From Brevundimonas alba (lineage in GTDB: Bacteria > Pseudomonadota > Alphaproteobacteria > Caulobacterales > Caulobacteraceae), in the NCBI RefSeq assembly GCF_011927945.1, contig NZ_JAATJM010000002.1:186001-250000 (forward strand): 64,000 bases of DNA. The letters are read 5' to 3'. Below, in pieces: positions 46,971 to 55,084 of the stretch (positions are counted from its first letter, which is position 1; each line of letters begins with the position of its first letter). Below the pieces are notes generated by a model. It did no database searches. It worked only from the letters and a program-made list of their open reading frames with translations, and was not told the DNA's origin. A program made the position numbers and the translations under genes.

Positions 46971-47603
46971 TCAGCTCACCTCGTCAGCGACGTTGAGCAG
47001 CTCGCGCGCGAATTCGAACTCGCTGACGAGATCGCTGGCCTTTTCCTTCGGCCATTCCTGTTCTCGCAATGTCGCATAGAGCAGGTCGGTATCGAGCCGT
47101 TTGCCGCTCCGATGCACGGCGACGAGGAAGGCCGCCCAACGCTTGAAATCCGCGGGGTGCGATGACCCTGAAGACTGGTTGGCCGCACCCGAAAACTGCA
47201 CGAGAAGCCGCGCGATCTCGGGTCCGACTTCCGCCGCGAGCGAGGTGCGGGGCAGGGACGTGACCACCGACAACGAGAGCGCCGCCGCCGCCGGCTGAAC
47301 AAGCTGTTCGAGGAACTCCTGAAGGGCCGCGTTGTAGACGCCCGTGCTGAGGTTGCCGACATCACGGGGAACGATGTTCACGATCTGGATGCCCTCCGGC
47401 TCCAGATGCAGCGCCGCCCCCAGCGCCGGAAGCGAGCCGTCCGCCTCTCTCGAGAAGACGCGGTAGCTGTCGTCGCCGATGTTCGCCTCGCCTTCCGCCG
47501 AGCGCGCCCACGGCGCTTTGGCCGCCTGCGTCATGTGATCGACGAGCGCATCGACCTGCGCGCGCGTCCCGCGAACCTCGAGGTCGCGCATAACTTCCAT
47601 CAT
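46971..47603 (-). CDS. Hypothetical protein, divergent partner of the 47686 gene
   Basis: A 210-residue protein with no family I recognise. It opens M-M-E-V-M-R-D-L-E-V-R-G-T-R-A-Q-V-D-A-L-V-D and has a long central Ala/Leu region, then a helical tail. The ATG at 47603 (or 47600) was chosen over an upstream in-frame start because the upstream part runs into the divergent gene. It lies 82 bases from the next gene with both promoters in between, an arrangement often seen for paired regulator and effector genes. Confidence 0.7.
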   Translation of the reverse strand: MMEVMRDLEVRGTRAQVDALVDHMTQAAKAPWARSAEGEANIGDDSYRVFSREADGSLPALGAALHLEPEGIQIVNIVPRDVGNLSTGVYNAALQEFLEQLVQPAAAALSLSVVTSLPRTSLAAEVGPEIARLLVQFSGAANQSSGSSHPADFKRWAAFLVAVHRSGKRLDTDLLYATLREQEWPKEKASDLVSEFEFARELLNVADEVS

Positions 47604-47685
47604 CGTCTTCTCTGCCAAGTGTTCGCATATTGTTCTTAGCGCGAAGCAGGCTAGGGTAAAAGCTGTCGCCACGCCGGAACGAGAG

Positions 47686-48672
47686 ATGCCCACAGGTTCG
47701 CTGTACGCACGGATGCAGGCCCACGGCACCTTGTCGGAGTCGCCGCGCGACATCGCCAACGCCGTCTATGCGCTGCCGTCGACCCTGCACTGGATGCGCG
47801 GACTGGCGATCCTGTGCGAGGCGCAAACCGTCTCGTTCCGAACGGCGCGACCCTTCTACCAAAGGGTCCAGCGCAAGCCGCTTCCTGATCGGCAGCTCAA
47901 CTCGATCTATGAGCAGCTTCTGCTGTCACTGCATCACATCGCGGCGCTCGACGCCCTCGCGCTCGCACCGAACAAGGCCGACGTGAGCCGCGTCGGCATC
48001 GTGGCCTGGTACTACGGCGTCTATGGCGCGGCCTCGGCGATGATCGCTGCGGCCGACGGCTCGTTTCCCGAAACCCACGCCAGCACCGCCAGGCAATGGG
48101 ACCGACAGTTCGCCGTTTCGGGCCTGGTGATGCCGCCGTTCGCTGACCGCGTCGGGCGCCTGTGCGCGGCAGATGTGGAGGAAGCGCTTCGCGTGCCGCG
48201 CAGTCGCGGCAAACACTCGCTGACGTTGCCGCCGGGCTCGGCCGACGAGGCGTGGGGGTGCATCGCCGAATACCTGTCGGGCACGGCGTCGTGGGAACAG
48301 TGGAACGTCGAACAGGCGGTCCGGGGATCGTCTGGTTTTCGCGATCTCGGCGTGGAGAATTTTCGCACCAAGGCGGCCCGAGAGCTCCGCGACGAGGCGC
48401 TCGGAAAACGCAGCGTCTGCTTCCTTCATCAGGCGTCACGGTATCGCGGCAAGGCCAACTACCGCGACGCGATCTTCCTCGCCTACGGCAAGTCGGTGCC
48501 GAAGTCCGTCGACGGGTTCATCGACGACCTGCGCACCGTCCTCAGAGCATTCAGCGGCATGGCGGCGGCCTATTGCGCCACGCGCGTCGGGAAAGACGAA
48601 TGGGACTGGTTCGTCGCGGACATAACCAGTCGCCGCGCGATTTCGCTGTCGCCCGAGGAGGTGTGGACATGA
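47686..48672 (+). CDS. Hypothetical protein with a HEPN-like helical segment
   Basis: A 328-residue protein. The stretch V-A-W-Y-Y-G-V-Y-G-A-A-S-A-M-I-A-A-A-D followed by E-T-H-A-S-T looks like the paired helices and His of HEPN-fold proteins; this is a visual similarity, not proven. The remainder has no motif I can name. It begins a plus-strand series (47686, 48669, 48761, 49021) with overlapping or short junctions, so it is likely cotranscribed with the HNH protein. Confidence 0.68.
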   Translation: MPTGSLYARMQAHGTLSESPRDIANAVYALPSTLHWMRGLAILCEAQTVSFRTARPFYQRVQRKPLPDRQLNSIYEQLLLSLHHIAALDALALAPNKADVSRVGIVAWYYGVYGAASAMIAAADGSFPETHASTARQWDRQFAVSGLVMPPFADRVGRLCAADVEEALRVPRSRGKHSLTLPPGSADEAWGCIAEYLSGTASWEQWNVEQAVRGSSGFRDLGVENFRTKAARELRDEALGKRSVCFLHQASRYRGKANYRDAIFLAYGKSVPKSVDGFIDDLRTVLRAFSGMAAAYCATRVGKDEWDWFVADITSRRAISLSPEEVWT

Positions 48673-48761
48673 GCGTCGTCTCGGTCGCCTTTTCGATACG
48701 ACCGAAAATGACGCAAGCGCACGCGACTGTGCCATCGCGATTCCGACCGGAGATAAGCTGA
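48669..48761 (+). CDS. Possible 30-residue coupled ORF
   Basis: A 30-codon frame starts in an ATGA overlap with the previous stop and ends in a TGATG overlap with the next start. It has no recognisable protein character. It may only serve to couple translation between its neighbours, or may be chance. Confidence 0.25.
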   Translation: MSVVSVAFSIRPKMTQAHATVPSRFRPEIS

Positions 48762-49012
48762 TGCCAGTTGCCCGTCTGTTTGCCCGCGGCGCCGGAGGGC
48801 GTCTGGAAGACCTTCAGCATGACATCGATCTGAGCGAATGCGCGGGCGTATGTCCCATGACGGGGGACCACATCGTCGCCTCCAGGGTCGGAGGGTCCGG
48901 CACGCTCTGGGAAGTGACGGGGCGCTACTTCAAGGTTCGGGGGCACGACGAGTACGTGGTTCTGATCGTTCAGGAACGCGACGCCCGCCCGGATGAAATC
49001 GACCTGTTCTGA
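48761..49012 (+). CDS. Small hypothetical protein
   Basis: An 83-residue protein, M-P-V-A-R-L-F-A-R-G onward, with C-A-G-V-C-P-M-T as its only motif-like stretch and an acidic end (R-P-D-E-I-D-L-F). The beta-rich middle (S-G-T-L-W-E-V-T-G-R-Y-F-K-V) may be a small SH3-like barrel. It ends eight bases before the HNH gene and is likely expressed with it. Function unknown. Confidence 0.62.
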   Translation: MPVARLFARGAGGRLEDLQHDIDLSECAGVCPMTGDHIVASRVGGSGTLWEVTGRYFKVRGHDEYVVLIVQERDARPDEIDLF

Positions 49013-49020
49013 GGCAAGGG

Positions 49021-50523
49021 ATGCAGCCTCTCGAACTGCCCGACTTCGACTTCGCCGACGATCCGACGCTCGAGCGTTTCCTGCCCTCCTTCGACGGTCG
49101 GTGGAGTCGACAGACGAAGGCGATTTTGAAGGCTCTGGGCGCAAAGCCGCTCGACCTAAACGGAAACTGGGCCGGCACGCCGACCGATTGGTGTTGTCCG
49201 GTCTGTCGACGCTACAAGCCCGAGATCGCCCGGCTGACGCCGGCGGGCGTCGTGCTTTGCCAGCTCGACCGACACCACGACCATCTCGGCGACGAGGGCG
49301 CGCGCATCCTGTGGCGCGGTCAGCAAAAGCAGCCCGACCGGGCACGCCAGGACGCGCTTCATAGCGCCATCCAAGCCTGTCTGGCGCTGGGCGAGCGGTT
49401 CCATCCGACGCTGGTGTGCAGCGACTGCAACGCCGCCGACGGAGCGGCCAAATCGGCCCTGGCGGGGGTGGTGCACCCGGAGTTCAGCTTCGCCCCCTCC
49501 GAGATCGCCCGATTCATCCGGATCGCCTCCAACCGGCCCCATGAGGTCGATTCCGACATCGCGCGGGCCGTCTGGCTTGAGGTCGCTGACGACGTACGGG
49601 ACCGGCTATCCTTTATGGAAATCATGGCCCGACGTGTCGCCGAGGGCCGGCACAGCCGCGAGGGATCTGGTTATACGCCCCACTACAAGGGCACGCTCCT
49701 GACCGATGTTCTCAGCGCGGCCGGGCATCCCAGAATGCAGGTCGAGTGGCTCGCCGGCGCGGTCGAGAAACGCTCGATCCAGCGCGATGGCTTTGCGTCG
49801 TCGGTGAAAAAGCCGTCGAGGAAAGCCATTACGGTTCCGACGCTGGAGGATCTGGCGCGGTTCACCGCCGGCCAGCATGAACGGGATTTCTGGCATGCGC
49901 CGGCCGAGGACTGGCGATGCGCGGCCTGTGACCGATTCCGCTTCGAGATGCTTCGCAAGTCGCCGAAAAGCGGCCTCTGGACTGCCGGCGCCCACCGGCG
50001 GCGCGTCTTCCTGGCCGAGGCCGATCCGGACGCCCTTTGGCGCCGGAACGGCTGGTACGAGCACGGCCTGACCTTCGGCGATCATGAGACGGTCTGGATC
50101 TGTAAGGACTGCCGTCTGATCATCACGGACGCCAAACAGACCGGCCAGAACCTGACGGACGACTGCCTCAGCGTCGCCGACGTCCGGGACCTGCTGATAT
50201 CGGTCACGCCGCACGAGCGACCGCAGTACGATCGCCAGGCCGCCGCGCGCCGCGCGAGGGACAATTTCGAAGTCATGGCGGCGATCGAGGACTACGATCA
50301 TCACCGTCGGCGATGCCTGGACCTGTTCTACGACCGCCGTCGGCTGCTGCGCTCGAACAGCGCGGCGGACATCGATGTCTGGCAGCTGGAGGCCGTGTGG
50401 GAAGACCATATTGAGGAAGGCCAGCGCCCTGGTCATCTCGCTTGGCTGATCTCCGAAGGAGGCCGTTTCGCTGAGGCCAACGCGCGGGATCGATGGCCCC
50501 GAGACGGCGCGGACGAAGGCTAG
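49021..50523 (+). CDS. HNH-like nuclease with two zinc-finger modules
   Basis: A 500-residue protein. The first module has C-x-x-C at 59-62, D-R-H-H-D-H at 83-88 and C-x-x-C-N at 133-137, the layout of a zinc-supported HNH nuclease. A second, weaker module near residues 300-375 has C-A-A-C, G-D-H-E and C-K-D-C. The arrangement suggests a duplicated treble-clef unit of which only the first keeps H-H-x-H. The C-terminal 120 residues are charged helices. A DNA- or RNA-cutting role is inferred from the motif. It follows two short genes on the same strand. Confidence 0.72.
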   Translation: MQPLELPDFDFADDPTLERFLPSFDGRWSRQTKAILKALGAKPLDLNGNWAGTPTDWCCPVCRRYKPEIARLTPAGVVLCQLDRHHDHLGDEGARILWRGQQKQPDRARQDALHSAIQACLALGERFHPTLVCSDCNAADGAAKSALAGVVHPEFSFAPSEIARFIRIASNRPHEVDSDIARAVWLEVADDVRDRLSFMEIMARRVAEGRHSREGSGYTPHYKGTLLTDVLSAAGHPRMQVEWLAGAVEKRSIQRDGFASSVKKPSRKAITVPTLEDLARFTAGQHERDFWHAPAEDWRCAACDRFRFEMLRKSPKSGLWTAGAHRRRVFLAEADPDALWRRNGWYEHGLTFGDHETVWICKDCRLIITDAKQTGQNLTDDCLSVADVRDLLISVTPHERPQYDRQAAARRARDNFEVMAAIEDYDHHRRRCLDLFYDRRRLLRSNSAADIDVWQLEAVWEDHIEEGQRPGHLAWLISEGGRFAEANARDRWPRDGADEG

Positions 50524-50659
50524 GCCAGTTCGTCTGGATTGCTTGGCGCTCGAGCCGTCGTGCCTGCGATCGATCCAGTCCCACCTCGAACGCCGACGCG
50601 TGTATTCATGATCGCCCTCGCTGGCAGCAAGTGGTTGCCTAACTTCTGGAGGAGTCGTC

Positions 50660-51502
50660 ATGGCCAAGATTAATTACCGTGACAGGGCGCGAAAGCACGT
50701 CGCCGAGGCTCGCGCACGGCTCGCGGAAACCGGGGAGGCCGCCGCCCGTCAGGCCTGTTTGGCGCTGCGCATGGCGATTGAGGCCCTGACCTACCAAAAC
50801 CTCCAAGCGTACTTGGCGGAAACCCCCAACAGCGTCATGGCGCAGTGGACGCCTAAAAAGGTGATGGACGAGCTCTTGGCCGCAGATCCTCACGCCGATC
50901 AGACGGCGACTGTGTTCATTGGGATCGAAACGACGCCTGGCGTGCCGTCCGACGACATGCAGTTTCTGGGGGAGGACAGGCGGTTCACCCAGAAGTGGGG
51001 CAACAAGGCGCACAACGCGTTGGGCAGCTTCCTTCACGAACCGACTATCCGCCAAACCGAAACCGGAAAAGCCACCGAGGCAGACGCCCGTCTGAAAGCC
51101 GCAGAGATCGCGGACGAACTGGACCGAATTCTCGAGACTTCCCTGTTCGCCGTGAACATGGGCGAGTTCATCTCCTTCGAATGCGTCTGCGGCTTTCACG
51201 TCAAGCGCCGCAGCTCGGTGCTGTCACACGACGACCAGGTGATCTGCGGCGGCTGCGGTCGACACTGGATTTATAAGAAACTCGAAGGCGACCCGGCCTA
51301 CGGATTTGTCCCGGACGGCTATTCCTTTCCTTGTTTGGAATGTGGAGAGACGTGCCAGTTTGAGGCTCACGAACTCGGCGAAGGCAAGGTTGTCACCTGT
51401 GCTGGCTGCGGCGCAAAAGCTGAGGTCTTTACTCAGTTCGCGGTTCGGCAAGTCCGGGCCGAGTTGGCTGGGGCGGACGATGCGGGCAAGATCCAGACGT
51501 AG
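50660..51502 (+). CDS. Hypothetical protein with C-terminal zinc ribbons
   Basis: A 280-residue protein. The N-terminal third is helical (A-R-Q-A-C-L-A-L-R-M-A-I-E-A-L-T-Y) like HEPN-type proteins but without a clear R-x4-H. The C-terminal half has three pairs of Cys, C-V-C, C-G-G-C-G and C-L-E-C-G...C-A-G-C-G, fitting two small zinc ribbons. A very strong GGAGGAG ribosome site stands before the ATG. It may bind nucleic acid; function is otherwise unknown. Confidence 0.72.
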   Translation: MAKINYRDRARKHVAEARARLAETGEAAARQACLALRMAIEALTYQNLQAYLAETPNSVMAQWTPKKVMDELLAADPHADQTATVFIGIETTPGVPSDDMQFLGEDRRFTQKWGNKAHNALGSFLHEPTIRQTETGKATEADARLKAAEIADELDRILETSLFAVNMGEFISFECVCGFHVKRRSSVLSHDDQVICGGCGRHWIYKKLEGDPAYGFVPDGYSFPCLECGETCQFEAHELGEGKVVTCAGCGAKAEVFTQFAVRQVRAELAGADDAGKIQT

Positions 51503-51616
51503 TCACCGCTGATGCATTGGTGCTTCAACTAGTGCGTGCCTGACTTTCCTGCTTGATCCCGCCCAGCTTGTCTTTCAGGGAGGAAGCGGTCCGATGCGGT
51601 AATCGGGCGCCGGCGG

Positions 51617-53023
51617 ATGGGCGACATGGCGGTTCACGAGATTGAGGAACGGCGGTTCGCCGCCTTGGCGGGCTATACTCGCGATCCCGGACTGGTCAGG
51701 GTTGTTCAGGAGTTCGCATGGTTTGAGACTAACGACGGTCGCGTTCTGGGCGTGCTGACCTGGGACCGGTTCGATCGCGATTTCGCCTGGATCGCCTTGG
51801 GGCGAGATGAGCGCGCCCAGTTTCGGATGGTAGACGTCGAATCCAGCCTCGCTTCCGCCGACGAGGCTAGGAGAGCTCTTCTTGCCGCCATGGACCGGTG
51901 GCAGGCCGGACCCGACGAGGACAAGCATCAGGGGTGGGACGGGGAGGGCGAGGAGCCTTCTGAACCGCCCGCGACAATAGACTTCTTCGCTCCGATCACG
52001 CCTGAACAGGATCAACATCCGACGTTCAAGGTACTCGTCAACGACCCCCGCTATTCGCCGGCTCGCGAGTTGATCGCCGCCATGATGCGTCACCACAAGG
52101 ATGTGGACGGCAATTTCGTCCAGCAGTTCCAGACGGTCGCTTTCGACGCCCGTCTATGGGAGCTCTACCTGTTCGCCGTGTTCACCGAACTGGGCTTCGT
52201 CCAGACAGGCGATGGTGTCGCGCCGGATTTCGTCATGGCCAGTCTACGTGGAGCGCTCGGCGTGGAGGCGACAACGGCGAACCCGCCACAGGGCGCGGCC
52301 GTCCCGCCCGCTCCCACGGCGGAGACGCTCCAAGACTACCTCGAAAACTATGTGCCGATTAAGCTTGCCCGTACGCTGAAGAAGAAGCTGCGCAAGGCCG
52401 AGCCCTACTGGCAGGCGGCCGGGATGGAAGGCGTGCCGTTCGCGATCGCGGTCCAGGATTTCCACGCGCCGGGTGCCATGACGATGATCGTCCCGGCCAT
52501 GACGGAGTACGCGTTCGGCGTCCGCCACTCGATACGGGACGGCGCCCGGCAGATCGAATGGATCGCCGAGCATCGGCGCGGCGAGATGGTGGAGCAGAGC
52601 GGCTTCTTCCGGCTGCCCGAGGGCGAGAACGTTAGCGCCGTAATCGTCAATCCGCAGGGCACTTTGGTGAAGTTCAACAGACTCGGCTTCATCGCCGGCT
52701 TCGGGGACCGTCGCGTCAGGATGGTTCGCCAAGGCGTCCGGCGCCATGACGGCGACGCCGACCCTCGGCCGCGTCCGTTCGTCGATCAGGTCCACGCGCC
52801 CGGCTACGCCGAAACCTGGGTCGAGGGCATGGTCGTTCTGCATAATCCGCAGGCCAGAATTCCTCTCGATCCCGACCTGCTTCCCGGCGCCACGCACGAG
52901 TTTCTTGAGCCGAACGGCCGGATCATGTCTGGCCTGCCCAACGACCCGCCGCCTTACTATTCCCGCACTGCCGTTTTCATCGAAGGCGATGCCGAGGCTG
53001 ACGCAGATGTGCAGGAAGACTAA
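51617..53023 (+). CDS. Hypothetical protein, possible degenerate nuclease fold
   Basis: A 468-residue protein. The middle stretch R-L-W-E-L-Y-L-F-A-V-F, then A-P-D-F-V-M and L-G-V-E-A-T-T-A-N has the order of a PD-(D/E)xK core with the final Lys replaced by Thr; this is a weak inference. The C-terminal half (V-S-A-V-I-V-N-P-Q-G-T-L-V-K-F-N-R, W-V-E-G-M-V-V-L-H-N-P) looks well structured but unfamiliar. It is alone with 42 bases to the next gene and no overlaps. Confidence 0.65.
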   Translation: MGDMAVHEIEERRFAALAGYTRDPGLVRVVQEFAWFETNDGRVLGVLTWDRFDRDFAWIALGRDERAQFRMVDVESSLASADEARRALLAAMDRWQAGPDEDKHQGWDGEGEEPSEPPATIDFFAPITPEQDQHPTFKVLVNDPRYSPARELIAAMMRHHKDVDGNFVQQFQTVAFDARLWELYLFAVFTELGFVQTGDGVAPDFVMASLRGALGVEATTANPPQGAAVPPAPTAETLQDYLENYVPIKLARTLKKKLRKAEPYWQAAGMEGVPFAIAVQDFHAPGAMTMIVPAMTEYAFGVRHSIRDGARQIEWIAEHRRGEMVEQSGFFRLPEGENVSAVIVNPQGTLVKFNRLGFIAGFGDRRVRMVRQGVRRHDGDADPRPRPFVDQVHAPGYAETWVEGMVVLHNPQARIPLDPDLLPGATHEFLEPNGRIMSGLPNDPPPYYSRTAVFIEGDAEADADVQED

Positions 53024-53065
53024 TCGAGCCTTGCCGGTGCGCTCCTCATCGGGGAGACTCGCTGC

Positions 53066-54001
53066 GTGAAGAAGAACCTCGATCATCTGCCGCTGCGCAA
53101 GCAGTCGGAACTGCGCCACGTCGTCGACGTCATCACGACCGCGTTCGACGAGGCGATCTCGATGCGCCGCGCCGCGCGCCTGAAGAACGGCAAGATCCTC
53201 AAGATCGTCCTGTACGGATCGTACGCGCGCGGCGACTGGGTCCACGACCCGGTCGGCCGCTATTTCTCGGACTTCGACCTGCTGGTCGTCGTCGATCATG
53301 AAGACCTGACGGACGGCGAGTTCTGGCACGACGCCGAGAACCGGCTGATGCCGCTAGGGCCGGACATCCGCACCCCCGTCAGTCTGATCGTGCACAGCCT
53401 TGATGACGTGAACGAGCAGCTGGACCGGGGTCGCTACTTCTTCGCCGACATCGTGCGCGAGGGAATCGTCCTCCACGACACGCCCGGCGCCAAGCTGCAC
53501 AAGCCCGCAGATTTGAAGGCTGCCGCGGCCTTGGAAGAAGCGGAGCAGCACTTCGAGAAGTGGATGACCAGCGCCACTGGGGCTCAGGCGGGGGCCCGGT
53601 TCTACATCGAGAACAATCAGCCCAACTGGGCAGCTTTTCTGCTCCATCAAGCTGCTGAGCACCTCTACCACTGCGTCCTGCTGGTGGTGACGCTGTACAG
53701 TGGCAAGGCCCACAACCTCGCCTTCCTCCGCAAGAAGACCGAGGCCATCGATGACCGCCTGGCCGAAGCTTGGCCGCGCGAGACCAAGTTCGAGCGCCGC
53801 TGTTTCGAACTGCTACGCGAGGCCTACGTGAAAGCGCGCTATTCGAAGCACTACAAGATCAGCGCCGAGGAATTGGCTTGGCTGACGGAGCGGGTCGAGG
53901 TCCTGCGTACTCTGACCACGGCAGTATGCGAGGAGCGGATCGTCCAACTTCGCATTGAGGCCGGGGACGATACGAATGGTTTGACCAATGCCGACGCCTA
54001 G
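53066..54001 (+). CDS. MNT-type nucleotidyltransferase fused to a HEPN domain
   Basis: A 311-residue fusion of a minimal nucleotidyltransferase and a HEPN domain. The MNT site is G-S at 51-52 and the metal pair D-F-D at 69-71. The HEPN half ends with A-R-Y-S-K-H-Y-K-I-S (Arg258, His262). Separate MNT/HEPN pairs are toxin-antitoxin systems in which MNT AMPylates and neutralises the HEPN RNase; the fused form has both on one chain. A GTG start at 53066 follows GGGGAG. The next small gene overlaps its end by 14 bases. Confidence 0.85.
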   Translation: MKKNLDHLPLRKQSELRHVVDVITTAFDEAISMRRAARLKNGKILKIVLYGSYARGDWVHDPVGRYFSDFDLLVVVDHEDLTDGEFWHDAENRLMPLGPDIRTPVSLIVHSLDDVNEQLDRGRYFFADIVREGIVLHDTPGAKLHKPADLKAAAALEEAEQHFEKWMTSATGAQAGARFYIENNQPNWAAFLLHQAAEHLYHCVLLVVTLYSGKAHNLAFLRKKTEAIDDRLAEAWPRETKFERRCFELLREAYVKARYSKHYKISAEELAWLTERVEVLRTLTTAVCEERIVQLRIEAGDDTNGLTNADA

Positions 54002-54263
54002 CACGGAACAGCGCTTGGCTAAGCTGGAGGAGCGCCAGGACGCGATGGATATGGCGTTCATGGCCATCATGACCAACGACCAAACCGCAGCGGAACAGGA
54101 GGGGCGTGATTGCATCGGCTCACTCGCCGAAGCAGCGGTCGGTCCCTTGGACTACGATCTCCGCCAGTCAGAGCGCCAAGGCGACATCAATCCTCGGCTC
54201 AGGCGGGTGATTGAACGCGCGAAGTGGCTCTTGGCTGGTAATCCATACGACCCACTCGATTAG
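53988..54263 (+). CDS. Small hypothetical protein downstream of the MNT-HEPN gene
   Basis: A 91-residue protein that begins inside the last codons of the MNT-HEPN gene. Its N-terminal half is a predicted coiled coil (E-Q-R-L-A-K-L-E-E-R-Q-D-A-M-D-M-A-F). It ends one base before the first palindromic operator of the XRE gene. Overlap suggests cotranslation with the fusion protein. No family recognised. Confidence 0.6.
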   Translation: MPTPSTEQRLAKLEERQDAMDMAFMAIMTNDQTAAEQEGRDCIGSLAEAAVGPLDYDLRQSERQGDINPRLRRVIERAKWLLAGNPYDPLD

Positions 54264-54308
54264 CCACGCAATGCGTGGATTTACGCTTTACGACCACGCA
54301 TTGCGTGG
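54264..54308. promoter_or_regulatory. Two mirror-image 15-bp palindromic operators of the XRE-TIR operon
   Basis: CCACGCAATGCGTGG at 54264-54278 and CCACGCATTGCGTGG at 54294-54308 are palindromes around one central base. The two are exact reverse complements of each other with centres 30 bases apart, about three helix turns. They lie just upstream of an XRE-type regulator gene, so autorepression is inferred. Confidence 0.75.
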
Positions 54309-54319
54309 TATCGTCGTGC

Positions 54320-55084
54320 ATGTCTGAACTTCTCGATATGCAGCCGGATGAGCTCCGGACGTTTCGCCAGAACCTGGATCTCACCCAGGCAGAGCTGGCT
54401 GAAAAACTAGGCGGGTCGCGCCGGTCCATTGAGGACTGGGAAGCGGGCCGACGCCAGCCTCCCGCCATGCTGCGGCTGGCGCTGGCCGCACTCCGGTTTG
54501 ACGTGCGGCCCTGGTCGCCGATCACGATTGACCCGCGCTATCCTGATCGGGACAGCGTCGAGAACGCAGTCCGTGACCGCTTGCATGAAGTTGCATCGGA
54601 TCGAGCGCAGACCAAGTTCGAGAACTGGCTTGGCGACACAGCATCTCTTCCGCTCGCCGAAGCGATCCTGCTGGGTTTCCTCGAGACAGCGACCGATGGT
54701 TACAACGACGTCGAATTGAGAGACGGTTGGGATCGATTGCCGAAGTCAGGGTGGCGGACGACGATGGTCGTCAAACCGGCGCTCGGCAACGGTCTGCATC
54801 CGAATGTCGCGTTCGAAACCCGACATGACGAGCACGCGCGGCGACTAGCCGTGTTCGTTGACAGCAAAAGGCCGAATGAGAGACTGCCTGGTCGTCTTCG
54901 GGTCGAGCAGGCGCTCGTCGATCAGGGCTTCCGCGTCATGACCTTCAGCGGCGAGGAAATCCTCGCCGATCCGGAAGGCTGCATCGATCGGATCACCAGC
55001 GTCCTCTACGATCTCGTGGACGAAAACCTGATCGCCGCCGGGATCATCTCGCCGCCACCGCGTAAGCGAGATGAGATCGGATGA
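54320..55084 (+). CDS. XRE-family HTH protein fused to a nuclease-like (DUF559/Vsr-type) domain
   Basis: A 254-residue two-domain protein. Residues 11-45 are an XRE helix-turn-helix (L-D-L-T-Q-A-E-L-A-E-K-L-G-G-S-R-R-S-I-E-D-W-E). Residues 160-230 look like a DUF559 or Vsr-like endonuclease fold: R-R-L-A-V-F-V-D-S-K (Asp181, Lys183), then L-V-D-Q-G-F-R-V-M-T-F-S-G-E-E-I-L. The ATG at 54320 was taken because it begins right after the operators; a longer frame would start inside the first one. A combined repressor and nuclease would tie operon control to an effector. ATGA overlap with the TIR gene. Confidence 0.8.
   Translation: MSELLDMQPDELRTFRQNLDLTQAELAEKLGGSRRSIEDWEAGRRQPPAMLRLALAALRFDVRPWSPITIDPRYPDRDSVENAVRDRLHEVASDRAQTKFENWLGDTASLPLAEAILLGFLETATDGYNDVELRDGWDRLPKSGWRTTMVVKPALGNGLHPNVAFETRHDEHARRLAVFVDSKRPNERLPGRLRVEQALVDQGFRVMTFSGEEILADPEGCIDRITSVLYDLVDENLIAAGIISPPPRKRDEIG

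Noticed and set aside
54275-54319. Longer N-terminus for the XRE-nuclease protein
   Set aside because: It would start inside the first palindromic operator and run through the second; the ATG at 54320 gives a normal XRE N-terminus.
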